From a virus, in IMG/VR virus record IMGVR_UViG_3300046532_001046, positions 36,419 to 100,418 of that record: 64,000 nt of DNA. One strand, given 5' to 3'. The stretch's first letter is position 1. Every line of letters starts with the position of its first letter. Positions 20,287 to 29,616 of this stretch are shown piece by piece. Below the pieces are notes generated by a model. The model was given only the letters and a program-made list of their open reading frames with translations. It ran no database searches and had not been told where the DNA came from. The position numbers were made by a program, and so were the translations under genes.

Positions 20287-21301
20287 TGAGAGTACCCATT
20301 AGTTCTACTCGGAGGGCCTCCTGAGCCCCCAGATCGGCTCTGAGAGCCTCTAGGACTTTCTCCTTGCCCTGCCATTTCTCACCCTTGTAGGAGTAGAACG
20401 CACCGGCTCTGGTAATCACCTCGTAAGCGATGGCAATGTTGACCATGTCCTTAACTGTATCGAAGTCTCCTACGTGGAATCCTCCAGAGTCAGCGAAATA
20501 GAAGTCCACCACGGCTTGCTGCTGAGGTCGGTACGTCTTATTCTTAATAGTACGTCCCTTGATGGTCTGGCCGACGGCGACCTTCCCGTCCTTGAGCCAC
20601 TCATCCTTCTTCACTTCTACACGGGTGAAGTAGGAGAAGTTCTTAGCCAACCCGCCGGGGGTGGTGCGTGGGTCTCCCCACATCACCCCGATCTTCTGTC
20701 GCCACTGGTTGATGATGAGCCCGGTACAGCCTCGGTCCTCAGAAACCAGAGAACGCCTCTGAGCCTTAGCAGACTTCCTAAAGAACTTACCAGTGAGGCG
20801 AGCACCCAGACCAACGGTGAACTCATCCATACTCTTCTCGTACTCGGTCTCCGGCACTAATGCAGGCAGGGAGTCCAGCACAACACAGTCCACGGCTCGG
20901 TTGTCCATAGCCCTGACGATTAGGTCGTATGCCTGTTCCATGAGGTTGGTCTCAACCACCCACAGGCGGTCTAGGTCCACACCAATTGACTCGGCGTACT
21001 CTGGCACGTACTCCTCTGCTGCCACCCACATGGCAGTCCAGTTGGGGTCCAGTGCTTGGTTTGCAGCAATGGTCTTGTAGGCAACAGCGGTCTTGCCGGA
21101 TGACTCATCCCCTACGATCTCTGACCACTGGTTGACAGGCCAGCCGCCACCCAACATCAGATCAAAGGCCAGCATACCAGTCGTGATGCGTGGGAGAGCC
21201 TCCTGTATCCGGCTCCCCTGTACTATTACTTCGCTACCTAACTTCTTGTTAACCTCTCGTGCAATCTCTTCTAACGTCTCGTATCTCGTAGTACCCGTCA
21301 C
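20279..21301 (-). CDS. RecA/UvsX-like recombinase
   Basis: The 340-residue protein uses a GTG start at 21301. Walker A is GDESSGKT at 64-71, preceded by the RecA-like ITTGMLAFDLMLGGGWP, and the Walker B strand is VDCVVLDSLPALVPE. A Gln-bearing switch segment (LIINQWRQKIGVMWG) follows. It should form filaments on single-stranded DNA and promote strand exchange, acting with the Cas4-like and resolvase-like nucleases encoded directly downstream. The C-terminal region is shorter than that of bacterial RecA, as is usual in phage versions. Confidence 0.85.
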   Translation of the reverse strand: MTGTTRYETLEEIAREVNKKLGSEVIVQGSRIQEALPRITTGMLAFDLMLGGGWPVNQWSEIVGDESSGKTAVAYKTIAANQALDPNWTAMWVAAEEYVPEYAESIGVDLDRLWVVETNLMEQAYDLIVRAMDNRAVDCVVLDSLPALVPETEYEKSMDEFTVGLGARLTGKFFRKSAKAQRRSLVSEDRGCTGLIINQWRQKIGVMWGDPRTTPGGLAKNFSYFTRVEVKKDEWLKDGKVAVGQTIKGRTIKNKTYRPQQQAVVDFYFADSGGFHVGDFDTVKDMVNIAIAYEVITRAGAFYSYKGEKWQGKEKVLEALRADLGAQEALRVELMGTLSD

Positions 21302-21319
21302 CTAGTACCCTTCTTGTTG

Positions 21320-21742
21320 TTACGCTATCCAGTTTGCTTCCGACCCCTGATTGTATATGCCGTTCCAACCGCACTCATAGCAGCGTGGAGCGGGGGCATT
21401 ACCGTTGATACCAGCACCTGCCCCCTTAGCCATACGAGAGAACACGTTACCACTCCCACACTCCGGGCAGGTGTTATTCCCTTCCTTGCGAGCCGCTTCC
21501 CCACCCTGCCAGTTGCGTATTGCTTCACCAATAGTCGTCTGACCGGTGGGGTCTGACCTCTGTTCAGTATTAACCGCCGCCGCCTGAGCCATGTACTGAG
21601 CCTGCGGCGTGGGCTGGGTCGTCAGAGGGACGCCCAGCACCCCCGGAGGGGTAAAACGCAAAGTAGGGGTGCTGCCCTCACGGGCAGGGGCTTTAGGGGC
21701 TACTGCCTTACCAGCCAGCCGATCTGACCACCAATCGCTCAT
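21320..21742 (-). CDS. Zinc-ribbon protein with a disordered N-terminus
   Basis: The 140-residue product has about 80 residues of Pro/Ala/Thr-rich sequence, then CPEC near 93 and CYEC near 121, with GSGNVFSRM between. That gives one zinc ribbon at the C-terminus. The layout suggests an adaptor bound to DNA or to a replication protein. It lies between the recombinase and the 158-residue acidic protein. Confidence 0.65.
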   Translation of the reverse strand: MSDWWSDRLAGKAVAPKAPAREGSTPTLRFTPPGVLGVPLTTQPTPQAQYMAQAAAVNTEQRSDPTGQTTIGEAIRNWQGGEAARKEGNNTCPECGSGNVFSRMAKGAGAGINGNAPAPRCYECGWNGIYNQGSEANWIA

Positions 21743-21752
21743 GTACTACTCC

Positions 21753-22229
21753 TCAGTCAACTTGTAGGTTAGACAATGTGATCAAGTCTTCATCCAACAA
21801 CTTAGAAACCGAGGCTACCAGACAACCGAGTACGGTGTTATAGGTTGAATCCTTGATATGGCGGTGCATCTTGCGAAGTTCCCCTAGTGGTACGTAGTTC
21901 AAAGCCATAAAGTCGTCTTCATCCTCGGTGTTACTAGGGTCGAACCCAACACCAACCATCTCGTCATCGTCCAACCCATCAGGCAGCATGTTGTCGTCCA
22001 CCATGATGTCTGACATCCAATCAGCAGTGTCTGACAAAGATTCAACGATTCCCGCCATGGTCAAGTACGACCAACTGCGGAGGATGTCTCTCTCCTCCTC
22101 CTCAAACACGTCATCAGACGAAGGAAGAATACCAGCGTTAGACGCTATGTCCTGCTTGTCAGGGGGCGACAGCATGTTGTAGAAGTTACGCTTCGCTGAG
22201 TCCGTTACTTGGCTGTACACGTCGCTCAT
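21753..22229 (-). CDS. Acidic hypothetical protein next to DNA polymerase
   Basis: This 158-residue protein is strongly acidic (VFEEEERDILRSW, DDNMLPDGLDDDEM, DPSNTEDEDDF) and largely helical. Acidic proteins encoded next to replication genes can mimic DNA, but there is no direct evidence here. Its start shares one base with the stop of the polymerase gene. Confidence 0.6.
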   Translation of the reverse strand: MSDVYSQVTDSAKRNFYNMLSPPDKQDIASNAGILPSSDDVFEEEERDILRSWSYLTMAGIVESLSDTADWMSDIMVDDNMLPDGLDDDEMVGVGFDPSNTEDEDDFMALNYVPLGELRKMHRHIKDSTYNTVLGCLVASVSKLLDEDLITLSNLQVD

Positions 22230-24349
22230 TAGCCCTTAGCCTCATACCAAGTCACACCAGAATGGGAGGAAACTATCAACGGAACGTCCTTTATGGACTT
22301 GCAGTGGCCCATCGCTTCTCTCAGAGCCTCTGCCTTTAAGTCTACATCACCAGTATCGGGTACGTTGACAACTAACTCATCGTGCACCTGAACGAGCAAC
22401 TTACCACCGAAGGCAGTCACCACTGGGAACGCCTTTATCATGGCTTTCTTGCAGATATCGGAGGCACTTCCCTGTACTACAGCGTTGACTGCCTGTCTTT
22501 CCGCCCTAGCACGTAACTCCTCCTTTGAAGAGTTTATGTCGGGCAATCTACGGCGGCGCCCGGAGATCGTAGTCACAAACCCATCTCGCTGGGCTTGGGC
22601 AACAATCTTACGCTTCCACTTGGTCAATCCAGAGAACTGTGCGTAGTACTGGTTGATAACGAACTTAGCCCGTGTCTGGGTAATACCTGCCGTAGCCGCT
22701 AGTTTCGCAGAGCCACCCCCGTAGGCAGTGAGGAAGTTGGCAGCCTTTCCCAGTTGTCTTTCCTCAGGGGTAACGTCCTCTACAGCCTTATCGAAGACCA
22801 ATGCCGCAGCACCTGAGTGGATGTCAATACCTTTGAGGAAAATGTCCATCATGTTGGGGTCCCGGCTGAACATCGCCATGACCCTGAGTTCAATCTGATC
22901 GTAGTCAGCCACGATTAGAGTACAGTCAGGGTCTGCCTTGAACAGCCCACGGATGCTGGAGTCACGGGGAATGTTCTGAAGGTTAGGATTGGAGGAAGAA
23001 AGCCGCCCTGTGGCAGTCCGGTGGAGGTGAAAGTTGGGGTGCAGCCTCTCCTTGTTGATCTTCTCCAAAAGACCATCCACGTAGGTGCTTTTCAGTTTCT
23101 TGTATTCCGACCACGCTAAGAACAACGGTATTACTGGGTGCTTGGATTCTAGGGCCTTCAGGGACTCATGGTCTACTGATGCCTGACCTTTCTCGGTCTC
23201 CTTGTTAGGCTTTAGTCCCAATCCACCGTCGGCCTTCTTATCAAACAGAAACAAGCGCTTGTCTTTAACAGAGTCAGGGTTGAATCCGGGGTAGGTCAGG
23301 GCAGTGATCTCTAAGTGAGTTTCCTGCATCTTCCCATCCAGTTCCTTACCCAGTGCCGCCATACCGGAGCGGTTGACGCACATACCATTGTGCTCCATAG
23401 CCATGAGCACCTCTAATACCTCTGAGTCCTGTGTGAACACATCCATCAGTTTGTCGATGCCCTTTACAGAGCGGACCAGCCGCTGGTACAACAGCCATGT
23501 CCAACGGGCGTCAAGGTGAACGTAATCACAGGCTATTGAGAACGGGGTACGTCCAATAACTGCTCCCACCTTCCCATGTCTTGCATAGGGATCATGTCCG
23601 TGGAAGTTGTTGGATAGCAGAGAGGTCAGCCGGAAGGACGGTAGGTTTTCGTCCAGAGTGTGCTGTAGCAGCATGGTGTCATGGAACGGTCCCACCGGTA
23701 GTTCTCCGTAGTACTTCGCTATGGTGCGAGCATCGAACTTGACGTTGTGTCCCACCTTGATAATGGCCGGATCAAAGAACAAAGGTTTCAATGCTGCAAA
23801 GACCTCTGTACGGGACAACTGCTCCGGGGGGTCGGAGTACACGGCAGGCTTCAGGTACCTAGCCTTAGCCATAGACCCAGTGCCGTCCTTTAGTATCTTT
23901 CGGTAGTTCGCTGGAGGTACCGTCTTACCATCCCCCCGCTCCTCCTCCTCTATGATTTCCCCCTTAGGGTGACCCATAGGTATGGCCCAAGAGTGACCAT
24001 GCGTAGCAATACCCATCCAGATAACCTCATTCCGATGAGGGTCCAGAGCGATGCTCTTGGTGGTGGCATCCACTTTGGTTGTCCTAGTCCGCGCAATGAC
24101 GGACTCAGAGGTGGTCTTAAGCCCCAGTACATGACTACGTACCTGTTGCTCTACGAACTCCCCCAGATCCGGGTGGTGCTCAAGAACCCCTAGAGTCTCC
24201 ACATCGAAAGCAAATGCTCCCGCCTGAGTAACGGTAGCAACTACCTCGTGGATTTCCGAGAGGGTTAGTAAATAGCGGGGGCCGGGCAGCAAGGAAGGGG
24301 AACTACTCCGACCCCCGCTAAACTTGTTAGACGAGTCCAACGTCTTCAT
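22229..24349 (-). CDS. Family A DNA polymerase with 3'-5' exonuclease domain
   Basis: I start at ATG 24349 (706 residues). The longer frame upstream mostly shadows the SSB gene, which this start overlaps by 23 bases. The exonuclease has FDVET near residue 49. The polymerase domain has motif A DYDQIELRV, motif B RQLGKAANFLTAYGG with the nucleotide-selecting Phe and Tyr in place, and motif C VHDEL near residue 655. No 5'-3' exonuclease domain precedes them. This is the replicative polymerase of the phage, clustered with SSB, helicase, primase and loader. Confidence 0.92.
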   Translation of the reverse strand: MKTLDSSNKFSGGRSSSPSLLPGPRYLLTLSEIHEVVATVTQAGAFAFDVETLGVLEHHPDLGEFVEQQVRSHVLGLKTTSESVIARTRTTKVDATTKSIALDPHRNEVIWMGIATHGHSWAIPMGHPKGEIIEEEERGDGKTVPPANYRKILKDGTGSMAKARYLKPAVYSDPPEQLSRTEVFAALKPLFFDPAIIKVGHNVKFDARTIAKYYGELPVGPFHDTMLLQHTLDENLPSFRLTSLLSNNFHGHDPYARHGKVGAVIGRTPFSIACDYVHLDARWTWLLYQRLVRSVKGIDKLMDVFTQDSEVLEVLMAMEHNGMCVNRSGMAALGKELDGKMQETHLEITALTYPGFNPDSVKDKRLFLFDKKADGGLGLKPNKETEKGQASVDHESLKALESKHPVIPLFLAWSEYKKLKSTYVDGLLEKINKERLHPNFHLHRTATGRLSSSNPNLQNIPRDSSIRGLFKADPDCTLIVADYDQIELRVMAMFSRDPNMMDIFLKGIDIHSGAAALVFDKAVEDVTPEERQLGKAANFLTAYGGGSAKLAATAGITQTRAKFVINQYYAQFSGLTKWKRKIVAQAQRDGFVTTISGRRRRLPDINSSKEELRARAERQAVNAVVQGSASDICKKAMIKAFPVVTAFGGKLLVQVHDELVVNVPDTGDVDLKAEALREAMGHCKSIKDVPLIVSSHSGVTWYEAKG

Positions 24350-24977
24350 TGACGATGGTGACCATCTCAGCGTGAGTAGAGATACGCATGATGTCAGCGT
24401 CATACGCCTTTTCTGTGGCCTGTGTCAGAGCCTCTGCGGACAAGGGCTCTACGTTCCACTCTTCCTTCAAGTCCCGCTCCTTGATGAGCAGGTGGTTGTA
24501 CTGGGTCTGTGGGCCAGTGCCGTTGCGGCTAACCGCCCAGTAGTGCTTGGACAAGGGTCCCTGACGCTCATCCTCACTGAAGTTGCGAAGGGTGGCAATC
24601 ACACGAGTGCCTGCCTCATAGGAGCGCAATGATGGCTCCTCGCCACGAGCCAACACCAGCACGTTAAAGCCGAACAAGGGGCGGGGGCGGTTTCCGGCGT
24701 CGCACAGGGGACAGCCATTGCTGTCCATGCCGTCCCTACACACAAAGGACTTCTGACCGGTCCTGCTGACCCAGTGCTGCTTCCACGCGGCGTAGGGCTC
24801 GTCCTGTATGAACTTGATCAGCACAGCGTCTGGTCCAGTCTTTAAGCGAACGGCATAGTTGGCGTCGTCCTGCTTCATACTGTCCACGGCAGCCCAGCCC
24901 GAGCGGATCACCTTTCGGACATTCTCAGTTTCAGTTGGTGTGGCAGAATCCTCTGTCACGGCATATTCAATAGGCAT
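24327..24977 (-). CDS. Single-stranded DNA-binding protein, zinc-containing
   Basis: The 216-residue protein has a central region VLIKFIQDEPYAAWKQHWV followed by a Cys group (FVCRDGMDSNGCPLCDAG) and RPLFGFNVLVLARG. This resembles the zinc-bearing OB-fold SSBs of T4-like phages (gp32 type). The C-terminus is less acidic than in gp32. Its position directly upstream of the polymerase fits an SSB. The assignment rests on motif layout and context, not on an alignment. Confidence 0.65.
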   Translation of the reverse strand: MPIEYAVTEDSATPTETENVRKVIRSGWAAVDSMKQDDANYAVRLKTGPDAVLIKFIQDEPYAAWKQHWVSRTGQKSFVCRDGMDSNGCPLCDAGNRPRPLFGFNVLVLARGEEPSLRSYEAGTRVIATLRNFSEDERQGPLSKHYWAVSRNGTGPQTQYNHLLIKERDLKEEWNVEPLSAEALTQATEKAYDADIMRISTHAEMVTIVNEDVGLV

Positions 24978-24998
24978 AATCGTCTCTCGTTTCTGTCG

Positions 24999-25484
24999 TT
25001 ACACCGGCCACTGCGTGGAGGTGTGTTTCTTAAAGCCAGTCCAATCGGCTTTCTTGTGTTCGTTAAGGCGATAAGCCTCAACGGCGGTAAGCAGAAAGAC
25101 TACCTGCTCCCGACTGTAGAGACGGCGACCCTTAGGTTCACCGCCCTGAACCCCTACACCCCTCGGGGCTGGGGTGCGATAGTTGGCGTGTGGAATCCAC
25201 CCGCTGCTTTCCCACTTGCGAATAGTCACAGCCTTGCGGTGCAGCAACTTCGCTAACTCACCGATGGAATAGAACTCCCTCAGTTCTCCTCCCACCTTGT
25301 ATCTTGTGAACTTGGCTGCGTCTAACACCTCATCCATAATCGTCTTTGATTTAGGGCTATCTTCTCGATTTCGTGGGGGGGTACTACCCGGATAGTCACT
25401 TTCCTCAGAATCTACATCTTCCATAAGATCAGAATGATCACGCTTCATCAAGTGCTGGAAGTACGTGTTGGACTTGGTGCTCAT
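24999..25484 (-). CDS. MerR-like helix-turn-helix protein
   Basis: Starting at ATG 25484 (ATGA overlap) gives 161 residues. Residues about 70-130 form a MerR/excisionase-type winged helix: FYSIGELAKLLHRKAVTIRK, then WESSGWIP and a GRRLYSREQVVFLL strand-helix. The first 60 residues are charged and probably disordered. There is no effector-binding domain. It could regulate replication genes or bind the origin. It sits between the SSB and the SNF2-type genes. Confidence 0.7.
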   Translation of the reverse strand: MSTKSNTYFQHLMKRDHSDLMEDVDSEESDYPGSTPPRNREDSPKSKTIMDEVLDAAKFTRYKVGGELREFYSIGELAKLLHRKAVTIRKWESSGWIPHANYRTPAPRGVGVQGGEPKGRRLYSREQVVFLLTAVEAYRLNEHKKADWTGFKKHTSTQWPV

Positions 25485-25885
25485 AGTTTGAAAGCCCACG
25501 TCTCACGCTCTACATAGAAAGCCTCAATCTCTGATCTGATAGCAGGATCATCCCACGCTAAGGCGAGGACCTTGTCCTCACTCAGCCTCTCAATCACTTC
25601 ACTAACAGCATCCCACAGACCAGTTGCCTTGGCCCACTCCGCACATGCCGCTGCGTCAAACGACTTACTGACTCGGCGCTCGCGCTTGAGTTTGTGCTCC
25701 CCCACCTCAAACCAGCGGTGCCCATTCTCCCCTTCGTACCCACGTTCGTCCACTAGTTCTATCAGTTTGACCTTTAGTCCGTCGGCTCGCTTCTTTGATG
25801 TATCCGCCATATCCTTGGCAGCCTTGTACTCCTGCACGAGCCTCAGATTGAAGACAGCGTCGTCATAATCGTCATAATCGTCCAT
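25481..25885 (-). CDS. Hypothetical replication-operon protein
   Basis: The 134-residue protein starts at ATG 25885 (TGATG with the SNF2-type gene). Its acidic N-terminus (MDDYDDYDDAVFNLRL) leads into a long helix (VQEYKAAKDMADTSKKRADG) and a compact domain with KRERRVSKSFDAAACAEW. It resembles small helical phage proteins found beside helicases, but I cannot name it. Confidence 0.6.
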   Translation of the reverse strand: MDDYDDYDDAVFNLRLVQEYKAAKDMADTSKKRADGLKVKLIELVDERGYEGENGHRWFEVGEHKLKRERRVSKSFDAAACAEWAKATGLWDAVSEVIERLSEDKVLALAWDDPAIRSEIEAFYVERETWAFKL

Positions 25886-27423
25886 CACACCTCCGATGAT
25901 GATAGGAAGTCGGACAACGAGCCCAGTGTTATCTCGTACCGACCTTGGGAATCATAGCCCTTGTCAATGAAGGCCCTGTTAATCAGGCGCTTCTCTTGTA
26001 GCATCTCGTACTGTCGCTCCTCAATGCTCCCACGCATGACAAACGAGGTCACAGTGACGTGCGGAAACTCTGAGGACAACCTGATGATACGTGACTCACG
26101 TTGATCCAACTTCCCTGCCGACCACGGTAGGTCGTAACTTATCAGATGGTTAGCCATCGGGAGGTCAACTCCGTAGCCCCCCGCATCCGACGACAGGAAC
26201 AAGCGGGTGTCGGGGTCGTTGGCGAACTTCTGCTTGGCAGCATCCTTCTCTTGCGAAGACATACCCCCCATGAACACGACACTCCCAACCTTTCCGTGAA
26301 AGGCCAGTCGCAGAAGTTCAAGGTTCATCCTAAAGAACGAGAAGAGCACGACCTTGTTGTTGGCATCTTCGTCCAGAATGTTGGTCACGTACTCAACAAC
26401 AGCATCCAACTTAGGTGAACGGGTAGCAGCCTTAACCCAACCCGCCTTGACTATTGCACTGGCATAAGCACTACCCTTACCTGAGGATTCGTCATACTGT
26501 CTGGCCGAAGTACGAACCAACTCCGGGTTGTCGCAGAGCATCCTAAGGACGGTGAGGCGGGCCATGATTTCCCCTTGGGCCTCCCCTCCAGCAGAGTTGT
26601 AATGCCTCCAAAGATCGAAACCTCTACCTGACTTACCTATGGCCTCGTGTATCTTCTTGAGCAGATCATTGGCAATGTTCTTGTATGCCTTAGCCCCGGA
26701 GACATCAAAGGGGACCGGCACTACTGTGCTGATGACCTCAGGCAACTGGTCCTGAATGTCCTCACGGGTCTTGCGAATCATTATGTCGGACAGGCTGTCG
26801 TGGAGAGTGTTCAGGTTCCTGTACTTCACCGCTTTCCCCCATGAGTCCCTGACGATGAAGGTCCGATCAAACAGAGCGAAGCCTCCAAGGACTGACGGGT
26901 CAACGAACTCCATGATGGAGAACAGTTCCTCGGGTCGGTTCTCAATGGGCTGGCCGGTGAGGGCGTAGCGATATGGCACTGTCTTGCCCAGCCGCTTGAG
27001 GAAGCGTGAGCGCTTCGCAGACGGGGATTTGATCATCGTGGCCTCGTCTATGACCATAGCGTCAATACGAATACGGTCAAGGTAATACAGGTCTCGTTGC
27101 AGCATCTCCACGTTCACGATCACGTACTTGCATGAGATGGCTGCACGCCACAGAGTCTCACGGGCCTTGGGGGCTCCGTCTATGACGATGGCACGGGAGG
27201 TGGAGAAGCGGTTGATTTCAGACAACCACTGGTACTTCAACGATGATGGTACAACTATCAACGCCCTAGAGATGTCGTCCCGCTCAAACATGGTCTCTAA
27301 GGTGGCTATGGTGGTAGGAGTCTTACCGGCTCCCATGACCATGCAGAGCATCATCTGCCCACGATCACACATGGTCTCGTAGGCTTCTTCTTGGAAGGGG
27401 TACAGGGTACCTGTGAAGGGCAT
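25885..27423 (-). CDS. SNF2-type DNA helicase/translocase
   Basis: The 512-residue protein starts at ATG 27423, overlapping the primase stop as TGATG. Motif I is MGAGKTPTTIA, and motif II reads DEAT after IDAMVI. The C-terminal RecA lobe has VVLFSFFRMNLELL, LFLSSDAGGYGVDL (motif V) and QRESRIIRLS (motif VI). This is the SF2/SNF2 fold of phage helicases that remodel or unwind branched DNA. It probably works with the recombinase or helps restart of replication forks. Confidence 0.85.
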   Translation of the reverse strand: MPFTGTLYPFQEEAYETMCDRGQMMLCMVMGAGKTPTTIATLETMFERDDISRALIVVPSSLKYQWLSEINRFSTSRAIVIDGAPKARETLWRAAISCKYVIVNVEMLQRDLYYLDRIRIDAMVIDEATMIKSPSAKRSRFLKRLGKTVPYRYALTGQPIENRPEELFSIMEFVDPSVLGGFALFDRTFIVRDSWGKAVKYRNLNTLHDSLSDIMIRKTREDIQDQLPEVISTVVPVPFDVSGAKAYKNIANDLLKKIHEAIGKSGRGFDLWRHYNSAGGEAQGEIMARLTVLRMLCDNPELVRTSARQYDESSGKGSAYASAIVKAGWVKAATRSPKLDAVVEYVTNILDEDANNKVVLFSFFRMNLELLRLAFHGKVGSVVFMGGMSSQEKDAAKQKFANDPDTRLFLSSDAGGYGVDLPMANHLISYDLPWSAGKLDQRESRIIRLSSEFPHVTVTSFVMRGSIEERQYEMLQEKRLINRAFIDKGYDSQGRYEITLGSLSDFLSSSEV

Positions 27424-28343
27424 CACAACCACCAAGGGAGGGCTGACGCACCGGTCAGTGCCTCTTCTAGTTCATCATTCGTCATGTCGCCAATATCTTT
27501 TGCGTTCGTATGTTCATAGCGCAGGAAGTTGATGCCACCCCGTGGCCTCGGGCAATCCCGAGCAACCCTCTCGGCAGCACAGATCCCTGCTTCGTCGTTA
27601 TCAAGCGCTATCACTATTGTATCAGCCCAGCGTGACAACAGATTGAGTTGGCAGGTGCTCACATGGGCACCAAACGTACCCAGTCCGTGGGTCAGTGTGC
27701 CGGAACGTAGGGACGCCAGCCGTACTACATCTAGGGGAGACTCCACCAGAACTGCTACCTGTGCCTTGAACCTCTCAATGCCAAATAGGGTGCGTGACTT
27801 AGGCACACCTGTAGGAACATTACGAAAGTAGTTCTTGCCCTTGGCTTGCCACCCCCAGAGGTCCCCAGATGGAGAGATGATGGGGACGATCCAATGACGA
27901 GGTTGTGGGTCCCACCGAATACCGAACCTCTGGGCAACCTCAGGATCTATGCGACGGTACTCCAGTAACTGCTCAGGTACCGACACGAACTTGCGAAAGG
28001 CTGAGAGGTCCACAGATGGCAGGGTCTCCACTGGTTTGGATGTCCCAGTCTTTAAGCGCTCCAACCCACTACTGATTATGTATTCGTTGACTAGCATAGC
28101 CTCGTCACTGCTGCCCGTGAGTTGTAGCACCAGTTGAGGTAGGTTGCCCTTGGCTCCGCACGAGTAACAGATCCATAACCCTGAATGCAGGTTCATGGAC
28201 CAAGAGGGGCTGCGATCTTCCTTGCCTACAGTCAGATGATGTACGGGACAGCGTCCACCCACCTCGGTGTCCCCTACTGTTGTTATGGTAACCCCCAGTC
28301 GCTCCAGTACAGCGACTAGTTGTTCACCAGTCGCTGTATCCAT
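27423..28343 (-). CDS. DnaG-like DNA primase
   Basis: I start at ATG 28343 (306 residues), 20 bases inside the helicase gene. The N-terminal zinc-binding domain has CPVHH near 32 and CYSCG near 59. The TOPRIM domain shows VLVESPLDVVRL (Glu) and IALDNDEAG (D-x-D). It is short, and no helicase domain is fused. It should make RNA primers and pair with the separate DnaB-like helicase encoded just upstream. Confidence 0.85.
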   Translation of the reverse strand: MDTATGEQLVAVLERLGVTITTVGDTEVGGRCPVHHLTVGKEDRSPSWSMNLHSGLWICYSCGAKGNLPQLVLQLTGSSDEAMLVNEYIISSGLERLKTGTSKPVETLPSVDLSAFRKFVSVPEQLLEYRRIDPEVAQRFGIRWDPQPRHWIVPIISPSGDLWGWQAKGKNYFRNVPTGVPKSRTLFGIERFKAQVAVLVESPLDVVRLASLRSGTLTHGLGTFGAHVSTCQLNLLSRWADTIVIALDNDEAGICAAERVARDCPRPRGGINFLRYEHTNAKDIGDMTNDELEEALTGASALPWWL

Positions 28344-29616
28344 CTGCCTGCTCCGAGTCGTCGTTATCGTTATCATCATCTGCGTCTGTCACTTCTGTGA
28401 AGTCCATGTTGTCCCAGTCCCACTTGATGGTGACCTCCCCATGTGGAGAGGTACGGGAGAGTAGGACTCTCACAATGGACCGGTCCTCGTAGTCGGGGTC
28501 TCTCTCCACGGACATGACCGTATCTGAGTCCTGCACAAACGAGGACGAGTACCCAATGGCGTCGGCTGTCACCCGTCGTGAGGTGCGACTGCTCAACTTG
28601 GATGACAATACCTGTGTTGTTACAACAATGGGTATCTTAAACTGCTGTGCCACTCTCTTGAGAGAGCGGGTGATGTTGGTCAATGCTTGTGGGCTGCCCT
28701 TAGTCTCCCCGTTCTCATCATCCATCATGTAGACACCATCCACGAACACTATGCCGGGGTTGTGCTGCTTGATCTTGGCAGCAAGACTGGAGACTGTTGT
28801 CGCTGACGCTATGTCCTCAACCAGTATGAACGGACTACTATTCTTGCGAGTCCTGAGAGCCCGGTCCAGCCTAGATACCTCAGCGGTGGTAGACATACCA
28901 CGAAGCAACCCGGTGTGGGAAACCTTTGCCACGTAGGCGTCGTACCTCGCAGACTGCTCCTCCACACTCATCTCAAAGGAAACCAGCAGAGGTAGCACCC
29001 CTTCAGAGTTTGCCCTCTCGGCCATGACCATAAGCAGCATGGACTTTCCCCGTTTGGCCTCACCAACAAAGGTGATCAACTGCTGTGGTCGTATCCCTGA
29101 TGTGAGCCTATCTAGTCCGGGGAACCCAGTGGAGATACCGATCAGACCATCAGGCCGGTCCCGCATCTCTGCGTACTTAGCCAGACGCTCCTCCCACTGG
29201 TCAATGATGTTCACATCTCTGGAGTACGTCGTGTCCCCTGAAACCTCTTGGAGGCCGGAGTTCAGCAGGGAAAGGGCATCAGAGACCTTGCCATCCGTCA
29301 AGAGGGGCAAGGCTAGGGTGAGGGTCTCCGTGATGGCCTCCCGACGGTAGCCATCAATAACCTCCTTCACCAAGCGGCTCAGGGACTCGTCACTAGCGTC
29401 CCCCATCGTGACCGACGGGTATTCTGTTAGCAGAGCCCTCTCGGTGGGTATCTCGTTGTGGGTGTGCCAGAACTCCAGCAACCAACTCCAAATGGGTGCG
29501 TAAGATCGGGAGAAATGCTTGGACTTGACGCCCAAGTCAATGACATCCACCAAACTCCCGTCTGACAGAACCTTACTGATCAGGAGTTGCTCTGCACTTG
29601 CCACTACAGGACCCAC
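28324..29616 (-). CDS. DnaB-like replicative helicase
   Basis: The 430-residue protein uses GTG at 29616. An N-terminal helical domain (AEQLLISKVLSDG) precedes a linker and the RecA-like core: ISTGFPGLDRLTSGIRPQQL, Walker A GEAKRGKS at 185-192, Walker B strand GIVFVDGVYMM, and a Gln sensor in IPIVVTTQVLSS. The acidic tail (TDADDDNDNDDSEQADGYSDW, quoted only to show composition as D/N-rich) is unusual and may contact the loader or SSB. It is coupled to primase downstream and lies near the DnaC-like loader. Confidence 0.85.
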   Translation of the reverse strand: MGPVVASAEQLLISKVLSDGSLVDVIDLGVKSKHFSRSYAPIWSWLLEFWHTHNEIPTERALLTEYPSVTMGDASDESLSRLVKEVIDGYRREAITETLTLALPLLTDGKVSDALSLLNSGLQEVSGDTTYSRDVNIIDQWEERLAKYAEMRDRPDGLIGISTGFPGLDRLTSGIRPQQLITFVGEAKRGKSMLLMVMAERANSEGVLPLLVSFEMSVEEQSARYDAYVAKVSHTGLLRGMSTTAEVSRLDRALRTRKNSSPFILVEDIASATTVSSLAAKIKQHNPGIVFVDGVYMMDDENGETKGSPQALTNITRSLKRVAQQFKIPIVVTTQVLSSKLSSRTSRRVTADAIGYSSSFVQDSDTVMSVERDPDYEDRSIVRVLLSRTSPHGEVTIKWDWDNMDFTEVTDADDDNDNDDSEQADGYSDW

